A DNA stretch of 41,394 nt from Sedimentisphaerales bacterium (GTDB lineage Bacteria > Planctomycetota > Phycisphaerae > Sedimentisphaerales > Anaerobacaceae), in assembly GCA_029907605.1 (NCBI GenBank), contig JARYLO010000009.1:1-41394 (forward strand), read 5' to 3'. Position 1 is the stretch's first letter; every line of letters starts with the position of its first letter. A program made the translations under genes and the position numbers. Positions 22,993 through 32,558 of this stretch are shown here, in pieces. The notes beneath the pieces are model-generated. The model was not told the origin of the DNA. It did no database searches and saw nothing but the letters and a program-made list of their open reading frames with translations.

Positions 22993-24741
22993 CTACATCT
23001 GCTCAACCACACCAATACCCAAGAGGCCTAGACCATGTCTGATGGTCCGGGCCGTCAATTCACACAATAACAGCCTGCTTGGCCTAAGATCCACATCAGC
23101 ATCCAGGACAGGGCAGGTGTTGTAGAAACTGCTGAAACACTGGGCAAGTTCATAAAGATAACTAGTCAGGTAATTGGGCATCAGATCCCCCATGGCCCCC
23201 TCTAACGCCTCACCATATCGTACCAGAGACCTGGCCAGGCGTAGTTCATCCGGCATTGCCAAGATGACCCTATCCAGGTCAGCAAGCCCTGCCTGCACGT
23301 CGATACCACGGTCCTGGGCCCTTCGGGCTATAGACCTAATCCTGGCATAGGCATATTGCATATACGGTGCGGTGTTGCCCTCCAGGGAGAGCATCTTCTG
23401 GAAGCTGAACTGGTAGTCACTGGTCCTGTTGGTAGAAAGATCTGCGTACTTGACCGCCCCGATGCCAACGGTCCTGGCGATCTCCGCCTTTTTTGCAGGA
23501 TCCAGGCCTGGGTTCTTCTGTTCCACCACTGCCATGGCCTTGTCAATGGCCTCTGTCAACAGGTCCATCAATTTCACATTCCCGCCAGACCTTGTCTTCA
23601 ATGGCCTCCCATCCTCGCCCAATACAGAGCCAAACGTCACATGCTCCAGTACTATTTCTGGCCCGGCCCACCCTGCCTTGCGGGCCGTTGCAAAGAGCAT
23701 CTGGAAGTGGAGCTTCTGCCTGGCATCGGTGACATATATGATCCTCTGGGCCCGGAGCCTGTCTATCCTGAAACGCAGCGCGGCCAGATCGGTCGTGGCA
23801 TAAAGATAGCCACCGTCAGACTTCTGGATTATGAACGGTATGGGCTTGCCATCCTTGCCCATAAAGCCATCCAAGAATACACATACCGCCCCCTCAGACT
23901 CTGCCGCAATACCCTTTTCCTTCAGCTCCTGCACGATATGGGGCAACATGGGGTTGTAGAAGCTCTCCCCGCGCTCATCTACCTCGGTCAGACCCACACC
24001 CAATAGATCATATACGGCCTGGTAGTGTCTTCTTGATGCCTCGACGATCCTCCTCCACAAGGCCACCGCCTCAGGCTCGCCTGCCTGCAACCTGACCACC
24101 GCAGACCTTGCCTGACTTGCAAAGGTGCTGTCTGTATCGAATGCCTCCTGGGCCTTTCTGTAGAAGGACTCAAGATCAGAAAGGTCACCGGTCTCTAGTT
24201 GATCTACCCTATTCTGGAGAAAGGCGATGAGCATCCCAAATTGGGTACCCCAGTCGCCTATATGATTCTGCCTGATGACCTTGTGGCCAGCGAACTCCAG
24301 CATCCTGCAGATGCAATCACCGATGATCGTGCTGCGGAGGTGCCCTACGTGCATCTGTTTGGCAACGTTTGGGCTTGAGAAGTCGACCACTACCGTCTGC
24401 CGGTCCTGGGCAGGGTCTATACCAAGCCTTTCAGGGTCCGACCATATCTGCAGCAGCCTTTCGGCCAAGAAACCGACCGATATGGTCATATTGATAAACC
24501 CAGGCCCAGCAACCTCCACCTGCTGGCACATGTCATCCAGCCTTGCATTGGCCACCACATCAGCAGCCAGCCTGCGTGGGTCCTTGCGCAACTGCCTGGC
24601 AACGGCCATGACGCCATTGGCCTGATAGTCTCCAAACCGCACCTCCGTTGCAGGCTGTACCATGGCCGGCGCAGATAGGCCGGTGACCCGCCGGATCGCA
24701 TCGCTTATCCTTGATTCGAGTATGGACCTGACTGTCTGCAT
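22993..24741 (-). CDS. argS: Arginyl-tRNA synthetase
   Basis: A 582-residue class I synthetase that charges tRNA-Arg. The N-terminal Add-1 domain has RFGDYQANGVMAVARQL. The HIGH-type motif is HVGH (131-134) in NVAKQMHVGHLRST, followed by NHIGDWGTQFGML. The KMSKS position reads LKTRSGGN, the usual divergent form in ArgRS. The C-terminal DALR anticodon-binding domain contains NTAPYMQYAYARIRS and ends LLGIGVVEQM. Length and motifs are normal. The gene starts 13 bases after rsfS. Confidence 0.97.
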   Translation of the reverse strand: MQTVRSILESRISDAIRRVTGLSAPAMVQPATEVRFGDYQANGVMAVARQLRKDPRRLAADVVANARLDDMCQQVEVAGPGFINMTISVGFLAERLLQIWSDPERLGIDPAQDRQTVVVDFSSPNVAKQMHVGHLRSTIIGDCICRMLEFAGHKVIRQNHIGDWGTQFGMLIAFLQNRVDQLETGDLSDLESFYRKAQEAFDTDSTFASQARSAVVRLQAGEPEAVALWRRIVEASRRHYQAVYDLLGVGLTEVDERGESFYNPMLPHIVQELKEKGIAAESEGAVCVFLDGFMGKDGKPIPFIIQKSDGGYLYATTDLAALRFRIDRLRAQRIIYVTDARQKLHFQMLFATARKAGWAGPEIVLEHVTFGSVLGEDGRPLKTRSGGNVKLMDLLTEAIDKAMAVVEQKNPGLDPAKKAEIARTVGIGAVKYADLSTNRTSDYQFSFQKMLSLEGNTAPYMQYAYARIRSIARRAQDRGIDVQAGLADLDRVILAMPDELRLARSLVRYGEALEGAMGDLMPNYLTSYLYELAQCFSSFYNTCPVLDADVDLRPSRLLLCELTARTIRHGLGLLGIGVVEQM

Positions 24742-24754
24742 AAGGCCTGCGGAC

Positions 24755-25135
24755 CTAGCCTTCTATACTTATCCGCTTTGCCTCTCCCCAGAGCATCTCA
24801 AGGTCATAATACTGCCTGTATTCCTGAGTAAACAGATGCACAACCACCTCCAAGAAATCTAGTAGTATCCAATGGGCAAGCCTGTATCCCTCCCTGCCAA
24901 GCTGGCAAAATCCACGTTCCTTGGCCATTAGGCAGATCTCATCCGCCACACTCTTCATCTGACGGTCGCTGGTGCCTGTGCCGATCACAAAGAAATCCAT
25001 GGCCGAGGAGATCCCCCTCAGGTCCAGGATCACCACATCCTCCAGATGCCTGGCCAAGGCCAGCTTCGCGACCGACCTTGCAAATGCAAGAGCAGGTGGT
25101 TCTACTGCCTTTTCCCTTCTTACCTTCTTGGACAA
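24755..25135 (-). CDS. rsfS: Ribosomal silencing factor RsfS
   Basis: A 126-residue RsfS/Iojap protein that binds ribosomal protein L14 and blocks subunit joining when nutrients are low. Seen are VVILDLRGISSAMDFFVIGTGTSDRQMKSVADEI and HWILLDFLEVVVHLFTQEYRQYYDLEMLWGEA, the full family core. I choose the TTG at 25135 (GGAAGGGG 8 bases upstream). The longer frame to 25240 runs through a hairpin at 25163-25181 and overlaps hppA, and its extra residues resemble no family member. Confidence 0.92.
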   Translation of the reverse strand: MSKKVRREKAVEPPALAFARSVAKLALARHLEDVVILDLRGISSAMDFFVIGTGTSDRQMKSVADEICLMAKERGFCQLGREGYRLAHWILLDFLEVVVHLFTQEYRQYYDLEMLWGEAKRISIEG

Positions 25136-25162
25136 GTACCAGACCCCTTCCAGAAACACACA

Positions 25163-25181
25163 GGGTGGCCAGAGGCCACCC
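25163..25181 (-). terminator. Hairpin between hppA and rsfS, possible weak terminator
   Basis: GGGTGGCC and GGCCACCC form a perfect 8-bp stem with a 3-base loop, 39 bases after the hppA stop. The minus-strand 3' side is only TGTGTGTTTCT, so termination is likely partial. Confidence 0.5.
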
Positions 25182-25220
25182 CATGAGATAATCCAGTCAG
25201 CTCGGTCAGATCCATGATCA

Positions 25221-27656
25221 CTACTTGCTGCCAAGCCCAAGCCATTGGCTGATAACAGGTGAGTACTTCACTATCACACCGCAGAAGACCACACTGACCA
25301 TGGTCATGAGCTTTATCAATATGTTCAGACTTGGGCCAGAGGTATCCTTGAATGGATCGCCTACGGTATCACCTATCACTGCAGCGCCATGCACTGGGTT
25401 CTTACTGCCATCAGGTAGCTTCTTGCCACCGTATGCCCCCTTCTCGATGTACTTCTTTGCATTGTCCCAGGCCCCGCCTGAATTGTTCAAGGTTATGGCC
25501 AACACAAAACCTGCACACAGGCTCCCTCCTAGCAGGCCCATGACACCAGCTACACCCAGCAGCAGTCCAGTCACAACTGGCACTATGATCGCAAGCAGTG
25601 ACGGCAAGACCATTGCCTTCTGTGCACCTGCAGTAGAGATGGACACGCACCTAGCGTAGTCGGGCTTATCCTTGCCCTCCATGATCCCAGGCTTCTCCCT
25701 GAACTGCCGCCTCACCTCCTCTACCATTGCACCTGCAGCACGGCCTACGGCCCTGATGGTCAAGGCACAGAAGATAAAGGCCATCATGGCACCGATGAAA
25801 AGCCCGCACAACAACTTCGGGTTCATGATCGTCAGATCATAAGCCCTGACAAAGTCCATCACAGATGCGGTCTTCGGATTCAGTGCACCGGCAATGCCCT
25901 CCTTGACGCTAAACAGGATGTCGCCAACCTTGTATATCCCATCTGGGCTTGCCATGGCCATCTTCTTGAGCCAGATCCGGATCTCCTCTATGTATGCAGC
26001 CAACAATGCCATGGCGGTCAATGCCGCAGAACCGATTGCAAAGCCCTTGCCGGTAGCAGCAGTGGTGTTGCCCAGGGCATCCAATGCATCGGTCCGCCTC
26101 CTAACCTCAGCCCCCAGGTGGCTCATCTCCGCATTGCCACCTGCATTGTCTGCAATAGGACCATAAGCATCGGTGGCCAGGGTAATACCCAATGTCGAGA
26201 GCATACCCACCGCAGCGAACCCAATACCATAGAGCCCCATGGATAGGTCACTGAACCCACCGGCAAAACTGAATGCGGCTATGATCCCTACCACGATCGT
26301 GACCACAGAAAGGCCTGTAGAGCTCATGCCCACCGAAAAGCCGTACAGGATCACCGTTGCCGGCCCCATCTGGGCCTGTCTGGCGATCTCCTTGGTTGGT
26401 GAATACTCATCAGATGTATAGTACTCGGTCAACTGACCTATGATCACACCTGCAATCAAACCACTGACCACCGATCCAAACAGGCCCCAAGTGATCCAAC
26501 CTAGGTATGCCATGATTGCCACTACCACCAGGATCAATGCCGAGCTGGTACCAGTACCGATCAAGATGGCCCTCAAGAGGTTCCTCTGTGATGCGTCCTC
26601 CTTGGCCCTGACCATGAATATCCCTATTACAGACAGGATGATACCGATACCCGCCACTACAACCGGTGCTATCACGTTCATCACCCGCTGTGATTCAGAT
26701 GCCACGGCAAGGGCTGCACCCAGTGCTGCGGTGGAAAGGATCGAGCCACAATAGCTCTCGTACAGGTCTGCACCCATGCCTGCCACATCGCCGACATTAT
26801 CGCCGACATTGTCCGCGATCACTGCGGGGTTGCGAGGGTCATCCTCAGGTATGCCTGCCTCCACCTTGCCGACCAGGTCGGCACCGACATCTGCGGCCTT
26901 GGTGTAGATCCCACCACCTACCCTTGCAAACAGTGCCTGCGTGGATGCACCCATCCCAAATGTGATCATGGTGGTGGTGATCTCCACCAGCTTCTGGAGA
27001 GGATCCATACCTGGCCTGACAAGCCACAACCCAAGGAACTTCAATCCTTCACGCATGTGTTCAGGCGTGTAGACCAACTTGTCCAGGATCAGGTACCAAA
27101 GGGATATGTCCAACAGCCCAAAACCTACCACCACCAACCCCATGACTGCCCCAGACCTGAACGCGACCTGCAGGCCTTGGTTGAGGCTCTGCGTTGCACC
27201 TTGGGCAGTCCTGGATGAGGCCTTTGTAGCGGTGTTCATGCCAAGAAAGCCGCACAGACCGCTGAAGAAGCCACCTGTCAGGAAGGCAACAGGCACAAAC
27301 GGGTTCTGCACACCCTTATATGCCAGGATGGCAAACAGTGCCACCAGGGCCGCGAAGACCAGCGCGACAACTTTGTATTGCCTGAAAAGATATGCAAATG
27401 CCCCTTCTCGCACATACTCGGCGATCTGGACCATGGTCCGATTCCCCGCCGGGGCCTCTAGCATCTTCTTGTAGAAGTAGTAGGCAAATGCCAGGGCGAT
27501 GATCGAACCTATCGGGCCGATCCACCACTGCAAGGGGGTGTAGCTGACCTGCTCGATCTGCTGACCTGTAGCAGTAGCCACCTCCTGCCCAAACCCTATG
27601 CCACAAAGGCACAGCAGGGCTACACATAACGCCACAATAGTCTTCAAGCCGTTCAC
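25221..27656 (-). CDS. hppA: K+-dependent membrane-bound ion-translocating pyrophosphatase
   Basis: An 811-residue membrane pyrophosphatase that couples PPi hydrolysis to H+ and/or Na+ export. A signal-like helix starts the protein, followed by about 15 further membrane helices. The PPi/Mg site is at 266-298 ([20 protein letters not shown] and [13 protein letters not shown]), with further sites at [17 protein letters not shown] (496-512) and, near the C-terminus, [17 protein letters not shown]. The determinant NTTAATGKG (530-538) has Ala533 and Gly536 where K+-independent enzymes have Lys and Thr, so it should need K+. Many K+-dependent members pump Na+; the ion cannot be settled by eye. The start is GTG with AAGGAG 7 bases upstream. 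A clear promoter is at 27710-27737. Confidence 0.96.
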   Translation of the reverse strand: MNGLKTIVALCVALLCLCGIGFGQEVATATGQQIEQVSYTPLQWWIGPIGSIIALAFAYYFYKKMLEAPAGNRTMVQIAEYVREGAFAYLFRQYKVVALVFAALVALFAILAYKGVQNPFVPVAFLTGGFFSGLCGFLGMNTATKASSRTAQGATQSLNQGLQVAFRSGAVMGLVVVGFGLLDISLWYLILDKLVYTPEHMREGLKFLGLWLVRPGMDPLQKLVEITTTMITFGMGASTQALFARVGGGIYTKAADVGADLVGKVEAGIPEDDPRNPAVIADNVGDNVGDVAGMGADLYESYCGSILSTAALGAALAVASESQRVMNVIAPVVVAGIGIILSVIGIFMVRAKEDASQRNLLRAILIGTGTSSALILVVVAIMAYLGWITWGLFGSVVSGLIAGVIIGQLTEYYTSDEYSPTKEIARQAQMGPATVILYGFSVGMSSTGLSVVTIVVGIIAAFSFAGGFSDLSMGLYGIGFAAVGMLSTLGITLATDAYGPIADNAGGNAEMSHLGAEVRRRTDALDALGNTTAATGKGFAIGSAALTAMALLAAYIEEIRIWLKKMAMASPDGIYKVGDILFSVKEGIAGALNPKTASVMDFVRAYDLTIMNPKLLCGLFIGAMMAFIFCALTIRAVGRAAGAMVEEVRRQFREKPGIMEGKDKPDYARCVSISTAGAQKAMVLPSLLAIIVPVVTGLLLGVAGVMGLLGGSLCAGFVLAITLNNSGGAWDNAKKYIEKGAYGGKKLPDGSKNPVHGAAVIGDTVGDPFKDTSGPSLNILIKLMTMVSVVFCGVIVKYSPVISQWLGLGSK

Positions 27657-27709
27657 TTCATACTCCTTTCAAAAGACCGCTGTGCGACGACCGTTGGCAA
27701 ATTGCTGCA

Positions 27710-27737
27710 AGTATACAGACTCCCAGTCCACTTGCAA
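27710..27737 (-). promoter_or_regulatory. hppA promoter
   Basis: On the minus strand TTGCAA (27737-27732), a 16-base spacer and TATACT (27715-27710). The predicted start near 27703 gives a leader of about 47 bases before the GTG. Confidence 0.68.
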
Positions 27738-27747
27738 CAGTCTGCCA

Positions 27748-28707
27748 CTATGGTCGTGGGTGGTAACGCTTGTGGACCTCACGAAGCCGCTGGTAATCCA
27801 CGTGCGTATAGACCTGGGTGGTGGCGATACTTACGTGGCCCAACATCTCCTGCACAGACCGCAGGTCCGCGCCACCGGTCAGAAGGTGCGTAGCAAAGCA
27901 ATGCCGGATCGTGTGTGTGCTCAGTCCCCTTGGCATGCCAGCCCTAACCGCATATTTCTTGACCAGGCGCCAGACCTCTATCCTGCTCAGGGGCCTGCCA
28001 GTCCGGCTAAGGAATAGATAGTCCTCCGCCTTTGGGCCTGCCAGACAGGGTCGTAGCTCACTCAGGTACTCAGTAACTGCCTCTATGGCCTTTTGCCCTA
28101 TGGGTATGACCCTCTCCCTTCCTCCCTTACCTATGCAACGCAGGTAACCTATGCCCAGATTGAGATCATTGACCCGCAGGGTGGAAAGCTCAGTTGCCCT
28201 CAGTCCGGTGGCATACAGCAGCTCCAAGATGGCCCTGTCCCTCAGGTAGAACTGGTCATCAGGGCTGGGGCTGGCAAGCAGCCCTATCATCTGGTCCTTG
28301 CTGCATACCTTTGGCAGGCGTTGCCACACCTTTGGACCATCAAGTACGACGGCAAGGTCATCCTTGATCAGACCCTCCAGCTTGCAGAATCGCAAGAACA
28401 TCCTCACTGCGGCCAGGAAACGCTTTATGGAGGTGTCTGCCCTTGGGGCCTTGGCCAGGTGCTCCATGTATCGCTGTATCAGCAGGGGATCTACCTGTGT
28501 GACATCGGCCACACCTAGATTCTGGCAGAAACACAGAAACCCTACTAGATCCCGGCCATAACCTAGGACCGTATTGACAGATAGACCTGCCTCAACGGTC
28601 AGATAGTCCAGGAAGGACTTGACCTGCTGGCCCATGGGCAGGCCTTGTATCCTCTGGATCAGGGAATGCAGTTGGCTAGCACTCACATAAGACTTATCGG
28701 CAATCAT
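27748..28707 (-). CDS. xerD: Tyrosine recombinase XerC/XerD
   Basis: A 319-residue tyrosine recombinase of Xer length, with an N-terminal SAM-like core-binding domain (about 28-112) and a C-terminal catalytic domain. The full catalytic set is present: Arg170 (ATGLRATELS), Lys194 (GKGGRERV), His265 and Arg268 (HTIRH), His291 (LGHVS) and Tyr300 (TTQVYTHV). Xer proteins resolve chromosome dimers at dif during division. C versus D cannot be decided, though the sequence reads slightly more like XerD. The frame is open to 28839, but that part overlaps the divergent GH43 gene; the ATG at 28707 starts a normal-length protein, though its ribosome site is weak. No sign of an integrative element. Confidence 0.92.
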   Translation of the reverse strand: MIADKSYVSASQLHSLIQRIQGLPMGQQVKSFLDYLTVEAGLSVNTVLGYGRDLVGFLCFCQNLGVADVTQVDPLLIQRYMEHLAKAPRADTSIKRFLAAVRMFLRFCKLEGLIKDDLAVVLDGPKVWQRLPKVCSKDQMIGLLASPSPDDQFYLRDRAILELLYATGLRATELSTLRVNDLNLGIGYLRCIGKGGRERVIPIGQKAIEAVTEYLSELRPCLAGPKAEDYLFLSRTGRPLSRIEVWRLVKKYAVRAGMPRGLSTHTIRHCFATHLLTGGADLRSVQEMLGHVSIATTQVYTHVDYQRLREVHKRYHPRP

Positions 28708-28708
28708 A

Positions 28709-28739
28709 CTGACAGCACACCATGTGCATGTGGTATAAT
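28709..28739 (+). promoter_or_regulatory. Extended -10 promoter of the GH43 gene, predicted leaderless
   Basis: TGGTATAAT (28731-28739) is a perfect extended -10. CTGACA lies at 28709-28714 with a long 19-base spacer, tolerable for an extended -10. Seven bases past the -10 is 28746, the A of the ATG. Confidence 0.65.
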
Positions 28740-28745
28740 CAACAT

Positions 28746-30578
28746 ATGCCAAGAAGATCTGGAACCTACTTGATCCTGTCCTTGGGGCTTGGCCTGTGGA
28801 TCGCCAGGCCGCTCTCAGGTCAGATAACCATCCTCTCAAACCCCACGGATCAGGTCGTGGTGGAAGGCCAGCAGGCCAGCTTCCAGGTGACCATACAGAC
28901 TAGCGGGCCCTTCACTGCTAGCTGGTTCAGGCTCGACCAGCAGGGCAAGGTCCAGGTGGACAATGAGCGCTCCTCTATTCAGATCACCCATGATGGCCGC
29001 AGGATCATCCACACCATACAGCTTGTATTGACCAATGTGCTGATGTCCGACATAGGGCAGTATCTGTGCCAGATTGAATCTCAGGGGCAGATCATGACAT
29101 CTGAACCGGCAAGGCTGATAGTAAAGGGCCTTGCTGCCCATTGGCCCTTGGATCAAGGGCATTACAAAGACGGCCTCTTTCTGGATACTGCCTCGGGATT
29201 TCATGTTAGGGCTGTCAAGGGCCCTACCTTCACCACAGGCCCGGATCGAGGCCAAGATACGGCCATCCTAGCAGCAGATCCGAACGGCTGGGGCATCCTT
29301 GAGCCATTCGACATGACCTTTGGTTCAGGGGTATTGACGATATGCTTGTGGATCAGGCTACACAGCCAGGTCCAAGAGGGGCTCGATGGCAATACCCCAG
29401 CAGACCTTGTAGCCCGGTATATTGCAGCCGACCTATCATGGCATCATCTATCCATTGCCTACGATGGCAATAAGGCATCCATCTACATAGATGGCCGGCC
29501 TCATACCAATATTGATACAAACCTACCCAAACCGGAACAGGTACTGGCAGGGATTGGGATAAACTGCCAAGGTACCTGGCCTTTTTCCTGCGAGATATCC
29601 GACATACGCCTATACAACAAGGTCCTTGATATATCAGAGGTGGCCTGTGTCTATGAGCAGACCGCCTGCTTGATCGAACAGGTGGATGCTGGGGCAAGAT
29701 CGGTACACGATCCAGCCATCATCTCGGCAGATGGCATCTACTATCTATTCAGTACAGGCCATGGCATACCCATCAGGCGATCGAGGGATCTTGTACATTG
29801 GGAACCTGCTGGAAGGGTCTTTGGGACCTTGCCTGCGTGGGTGACACAAGAGGTCCCTGGTGTCTCAAACCTGTGGGCCCCAGACATATCCTACAGGGAT
29901 GGCAGGTACTACCTCTACTACTCCGCATCTACATTTGGCAGCAATCGTTCCTGCGTAGGCCTTGCCACCAACGTGACCCTTGACCAGGCAGATCCAAACT
30001 ACAGATGGGTCGATGAGGGAAAGGTCATATCCTCAACTCCTGCTTCCAACTACAACGCCATCGACGGGAATGTCGTTGAAGACCAAGAAGGCAGGCTGTG
30101 GCTTGCATTCGGGTCATTCTGGACCGGTATCAAGCTCGTACAACTAGACCCCTCCAGTGGAAAACCTATACAACCTGCGCAATTGATCTCCATTGCCAGC
30201 CGCCCCAGTACTGCAATAGAGGCGCCATTCATCATAGCAAGACATGGCTATTATTACCTTTTTGTCTCCTTTGATCTCTGTTGTAGGGGCGCAGACAGCA
30301 CATACAACATCAGGGTTGGTAGGGCAAAGGCCATCACAGGCCCATACTATGACAAGGATGGGGTACCTATGCTCAATGGCGGTGGCAGCCTAGTATTGGC
30401 TGCAGATCCAAGGTGGAAAGGCCCTGGACACAACGCAATACTTCAAGAAGGAGACCAGGATTACCTTGTTTATCATGCCTATGACGCACTCAACAATGGG
30501 GCCAGTGCCCTACGGATTAGACCACTATACTGGTCGCACGACCTATGGCCGCTGCCAGCAGCGGTATTGAGACCCTAG
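28746..30578 (+). CDS. Secreted GH43 arabinanase-like glycoside hydrolase with Ig-like and LamG domains
   Basis: A 610-residue exported protein: signal peptide (1-25, likely cut before QITIL), Ig-like domain (27-127), LamG/concanavalin-like domain (130-305), then a five-bladed GH43 domain (about 318-605). The catalytic triad is visible: Asp322 in VHDPAIIS, Asp440 in YNAIDGNVV and Glu492 in AIEAPFI. Other GH43 marks are LWAPDISYRDGRYYLYYS and LAFGSFWTGIKL. These point to the endo-1,5-alpha-L-arabinanase branch, acting on arabinan side chains of pectin; the exact substrate is inferred. The ATG at 28746 has no Shine-Dalgarno and coincides with the predicted transcript start. It diverges from xerD and converges on the hydrogenase operon 10 bases away. 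Confidence 0.92.
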   Translation: MPRRSGTYLILSLGLGLWIARPLSGQITILSNPTDQVVVEGQQASFQVTIQTSGPFTASWFRLDQQGKVQVDNERSSIQITHDGRRIIHTIQLVLTNVLMSDIGQYLCQIESQGQIMTSEPARLIVKGLAAHWPLDQGHYKDGLFLDTASGFHVRAVKGPTFTTGPDRGQDTAILAADPNGWGILEPFDMTFGSGVLTICLWIRLHSQVQEGLDGNTPADLVARYIAADLSWHHLSIAYDGNKASIYIDGRPHTNIDTNLPKPEQVLAGIGINCQGTWPFSCEISDIRLYNKVLDISEVACVYEQTACLIEQVDAGARSVHDPAIISADGIYYLFSTGHGIPIRRSRDLVHWEPAGRVFGTLPAWVTQEVPGVSNLWAPDISYRDGRYYLYYSASTFGSNRSCVGLATNVTLDQADPNYRWVDEGKVISSTPASNYNAIDGNVVEDQEGRLWLAFGSFWTGIKLVQLDPSSGKPIQPAQLISIASRPSTAIEAPFIIARHGYYYLFVSFDLCCRGADSTYNIRVGRAKAITGPYYDKDGVPMLNGGGSLVLAADPRWKGPGHNAILQEGDQDYLVYHAYDALNNGASALRIRPLYWSHDLWPLPAAVLRP

Positions 30579-30588
30579 CCAGGGTTAC

Positions 30589-30972
30589 CTATGCGAGGCC
30601 TTCTTCTATGGTCTTGAGCAGTACCTCTGGCTTTACAGGCTTCTCCAGCACCGCCTTGACAGGGAGCCATTGACTGTCTGGCTCAAAGCCGAATGGGAGA
30701 TTCATCTCCTTTCTGACACCAGTTACTAGTACTACCGGTATGGACATCAACTGTGGGTCTGCCTTGAGCTCCCTTGCGACATCGAACCCCTCCGAACGCG
30801 TGGTCATCATAACGTCCAGGAGTATCAGGTCAGGCCCCTCCTGCCTGGCCTTTTGGATGCCATCCTTGCCATTGGAGGCACTTGCGACCTCATAGCCTTT
30901 GGCATCCAAGAGGTTTGTAATCGCATCAACAAAATCAGGGTCGTCATCGATGATCAGTATCTTCTTTGCCAT
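30589..30972 (-). CDS. Single-domain response regulator (CheY-like receiver)
   Basis: A 127-residue receiver with no output domain. The acidic pair Asp10/Asp11 (LIIDDDPDF), phospho-acceptor Asp53 (LILLDVMMTT), Thr84 (VLVTG) and Lys111 (LEKPVKP) are all present. AAGGAG lies 8 bases before the ATG. It is the last gene of the rex-hydrogenase operon, 2 bases after hydE, and probably takes phosphate from the Cache/HAMP kinase encoded second in the same operon. Without an output domain it should act by protein contact or as a phosphate relay. Confidence 0.93.
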   Translation of the reverse strand: MAKKILIIDDDPDFVDAITNLLDAKGYEVASASNGKDGIQKARQEGPDLILLDVMMTTRSEGFDVARELKADPQLMSIPVVLVTGVRKEMNLPFGFEPDSQWLPVKAVLEKPVKPEVLLKTIEEGLA

Positions 30973-30974
30973 AT

Positions 30975-32057
30975 CTAATTGCTCCTTATGAAAAGGTCTG
31001 GCTCAGTTGCCCTACATCCTGAATGTCTTGCACTGCCTATAGAGAATCGAATCTCCCTTCCATTCTCATCTGCCCATGCCATCAGCCCTTCGAGCATCTT
31101 ACCTGCCAGATCAGGTCCAGGTCTGCCAGGATATATCTCGTAAAGGCTACTATAAGGCCACGGTGTGAAGTTCAGCATCACAACATTGGCACCGGCATTG
31201 AGGGCATGCCTACGGGCCGAATCACCACCTATGGTACCGATGGCACTGGTTGCAGGTATGTTGCAATAGGGACACAGTAGCCTTGCAAGTGCTATTGCCC
31301 TCAAGGTCTGCTCCATCGAACCGGGTTCAAGGCCTCCAAGTGGCGTGTCAGGGTGCGGTACAAAAGGCCCTATTGCAAGCATATCAAGACCAAAGGACCT
31401 GAGGAATAATAGGTCCCGCGCTATCTGCGATGGGCCTTGTCCTGGAAGTCCTATGATGTTGCCGGAGCCAGTCTCGTAACCAAGATCCCTCAGGACCTCC
31501 AGACATCTTATCCTATTCTCCAGGCGCATGCCTGGATGCAACGATTGATATAGCGCAGGATCTGTGGTCTCTACCTTCAACAGATACCGGTCGGCACCTG
31601 CCTTCCGCCAGATCGCGTATTCATCCTTCGATCGTTCGCCAACCGACAGCGTCACCGCCATCTGGCCTAGGGACTTGATTTCCTTGATTAGATCTGCAAG
31701 CCAATACGGATCCAAGCCAGGATCTTCTCCAGACTGCAATACCACGGTCTTGATGCCAGCATCCTTGATCCTTTCGACCGTACAGATCACCTGTTGGGTA
31801 CTGAGCCTATATCTTGGTATCCTCCTATTCCGAGATCCTATACCACAGTATGCACAGCTATTGCGACAGTAGTTAGAGAATTCTACTATCCCGCGAACGA
31901 GGATCTCAGGGCCCACGAACCTGTCTCTGAATCGATCAGCGGCTTGGAAAAGCTCGTCAACGCTGTCGGTAAAGGACAGGATCTCTACCAAGAACCCCTC
32001 AGGCGGAACAAGGCCGCTTTCAACAAGATCGAGTAGTTGTCTTATAGATCCTCTCAC
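30975..32057 (-). CDS. hydE: [FeFe]-hydrogenase maturase HydE (radical SAM)
   Basis: A 360-residue radical SAM enzyme that helps build the H-cluster di-iron subsite together with HydF and HydG. The SAM cluster motif is Cys64-x3-Cys68-x2-Cys71 in FSNYCRNSCAYCGI. Further family marks are VLQSGEDPGLD, ERSKDEYAIWRKAGADRYLLKVET, GNIIGLPGQ, IGPFVPHPDTPL and NAGANVVMLNFTP. The start is GTG overlapping the hndA stop (GTGA). HydF and HydG are not in this window. Its place directly after the hydrogenase subunits supports the assignment over the related BioB and PylB families. Confidence 0.95.
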   Translation of the reverse strand: MRGSIRQLLDLVESGLVPPEGFLVEILSFTDSVDELFQAADRFRDRFVGPEILVRGIVEFSNYCRNSCAYCGIGSRNRRIPRYRLSTQQVICTVERIKDAGIKTVVLQSGEDPGLDPYWLADLIKEIKSLGQMAVTLSVGERSKDEYAIWRKAGADRYLLKVETTDPALYQSLHPGMRLENRIRCLEVLRDLGYETGSGNIIGLPGQGPSQIARDLLFLRSFGLDMLAIGPFVPHPDTPLGGLEPGSMEQTLRAIALARLLCPYCNIPATSAIGTIGGDSARRHALNAGANVVMLNFTPWPYSSLYEIYPGRPGPDLAGKMLEGLMAWADENGREIRFSIGSARHSGCRATEPDLFIRSN

Positions 32058-32545
32058 CTTGCAGCCTTTCGCAGGTCATTGATGATCCGCCCGACCTTAT
32101 CTGGGTTCAACTGACCATAGACCTTATCATTGATCATGCATACTGGTGCCAGGCCGCAGGCCCCCAGGCATCTTGCCTCAAGTAGGCTGAACAGGCCATC
32201 CTCTGTGATCTGGCCCGCCTCCACCCCAAGCCTATCCTTGAATGCCTGCAGCACCTCTGCTGCCCCCTTGACGTAGCATGCGGTACCCAAACAGACGGAG
32301 ATCTGATACCGGCCAGGCGGCTGAGTCCTGAAATAGTGGTAGAATGTCACAACACCCCATATATGTGCAGTAGGGATCTGCATCTGACTGGAGATCAGAT
32401 CCATGGCATCACGCGAAACGTATCCATACAGTTCCTGCGCCTTGTGCAAGACCGCTATCAGATAGGAATCGCGGTAAGGCCTGTCTGGCAGTTGGTTGAT
32501 ATACTCTATTAGTTGTTGTCTGTTCTGATCAGTAGTCGTCTGCAT
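32054..32545 (-). CDS. hndA: NADH-dependent/bifurcating [FeFe]-hydrogenase subunit A (NuoE-like, thioredoxin-fold [2Fe-2S])
   Basis: A 163-residue NuoE/HndA protein. The N-terminal helical bundle reads LIAVLHKAQELYGYVSRDAMDLIS. The thioredoxin-fold [2Fe-2S] site has Cys85, Cys90 (SVCLGTACY), Cys126 and Cys130 (RCLGACGLAPV). It passes electrons with the NuoF-like subunit in the cytoplasmic complex. I prefer the ATG at 32545 (GGAG 6 bases upstream); an ATG at 32557, 1 base after the hydA stop, adds four residues and is nearly as likely. Confidence 0.95.
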   Translation of the reverse strand: MQTTTDQNRQQLIEYINQLPDRPYRDSYLIAVLHKAQELYGYVSRDAMDLISSQMQIPTAHIWGVVTFYHYFRTQPPGRYQISVCLGTACYVKGAAEVLQAFKDRLGVEAGQITEDGLFSLLEARCLGACGLAPVCMINDKVYGQLNPDKVGRIINDLRKAAR

Positions 32546-32558
32546 ATCAAGCTCCATA

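Noticed and set aside
25136-25240. N-terminal extension of RsfS
   Set aside because: It overlaps hppA, runs through a hairpin and does not resemble RsfS; the TTG at 25135 has a strong ribosome site.
27748-28707. Tyrosine recombinase as a sign of an integrated element
   Set aside because: Length and catalytic set fit housekeeping XerC/D; no attachment-site repeats, phage genes or composition change, and the only tRNA is over 5 kb away.
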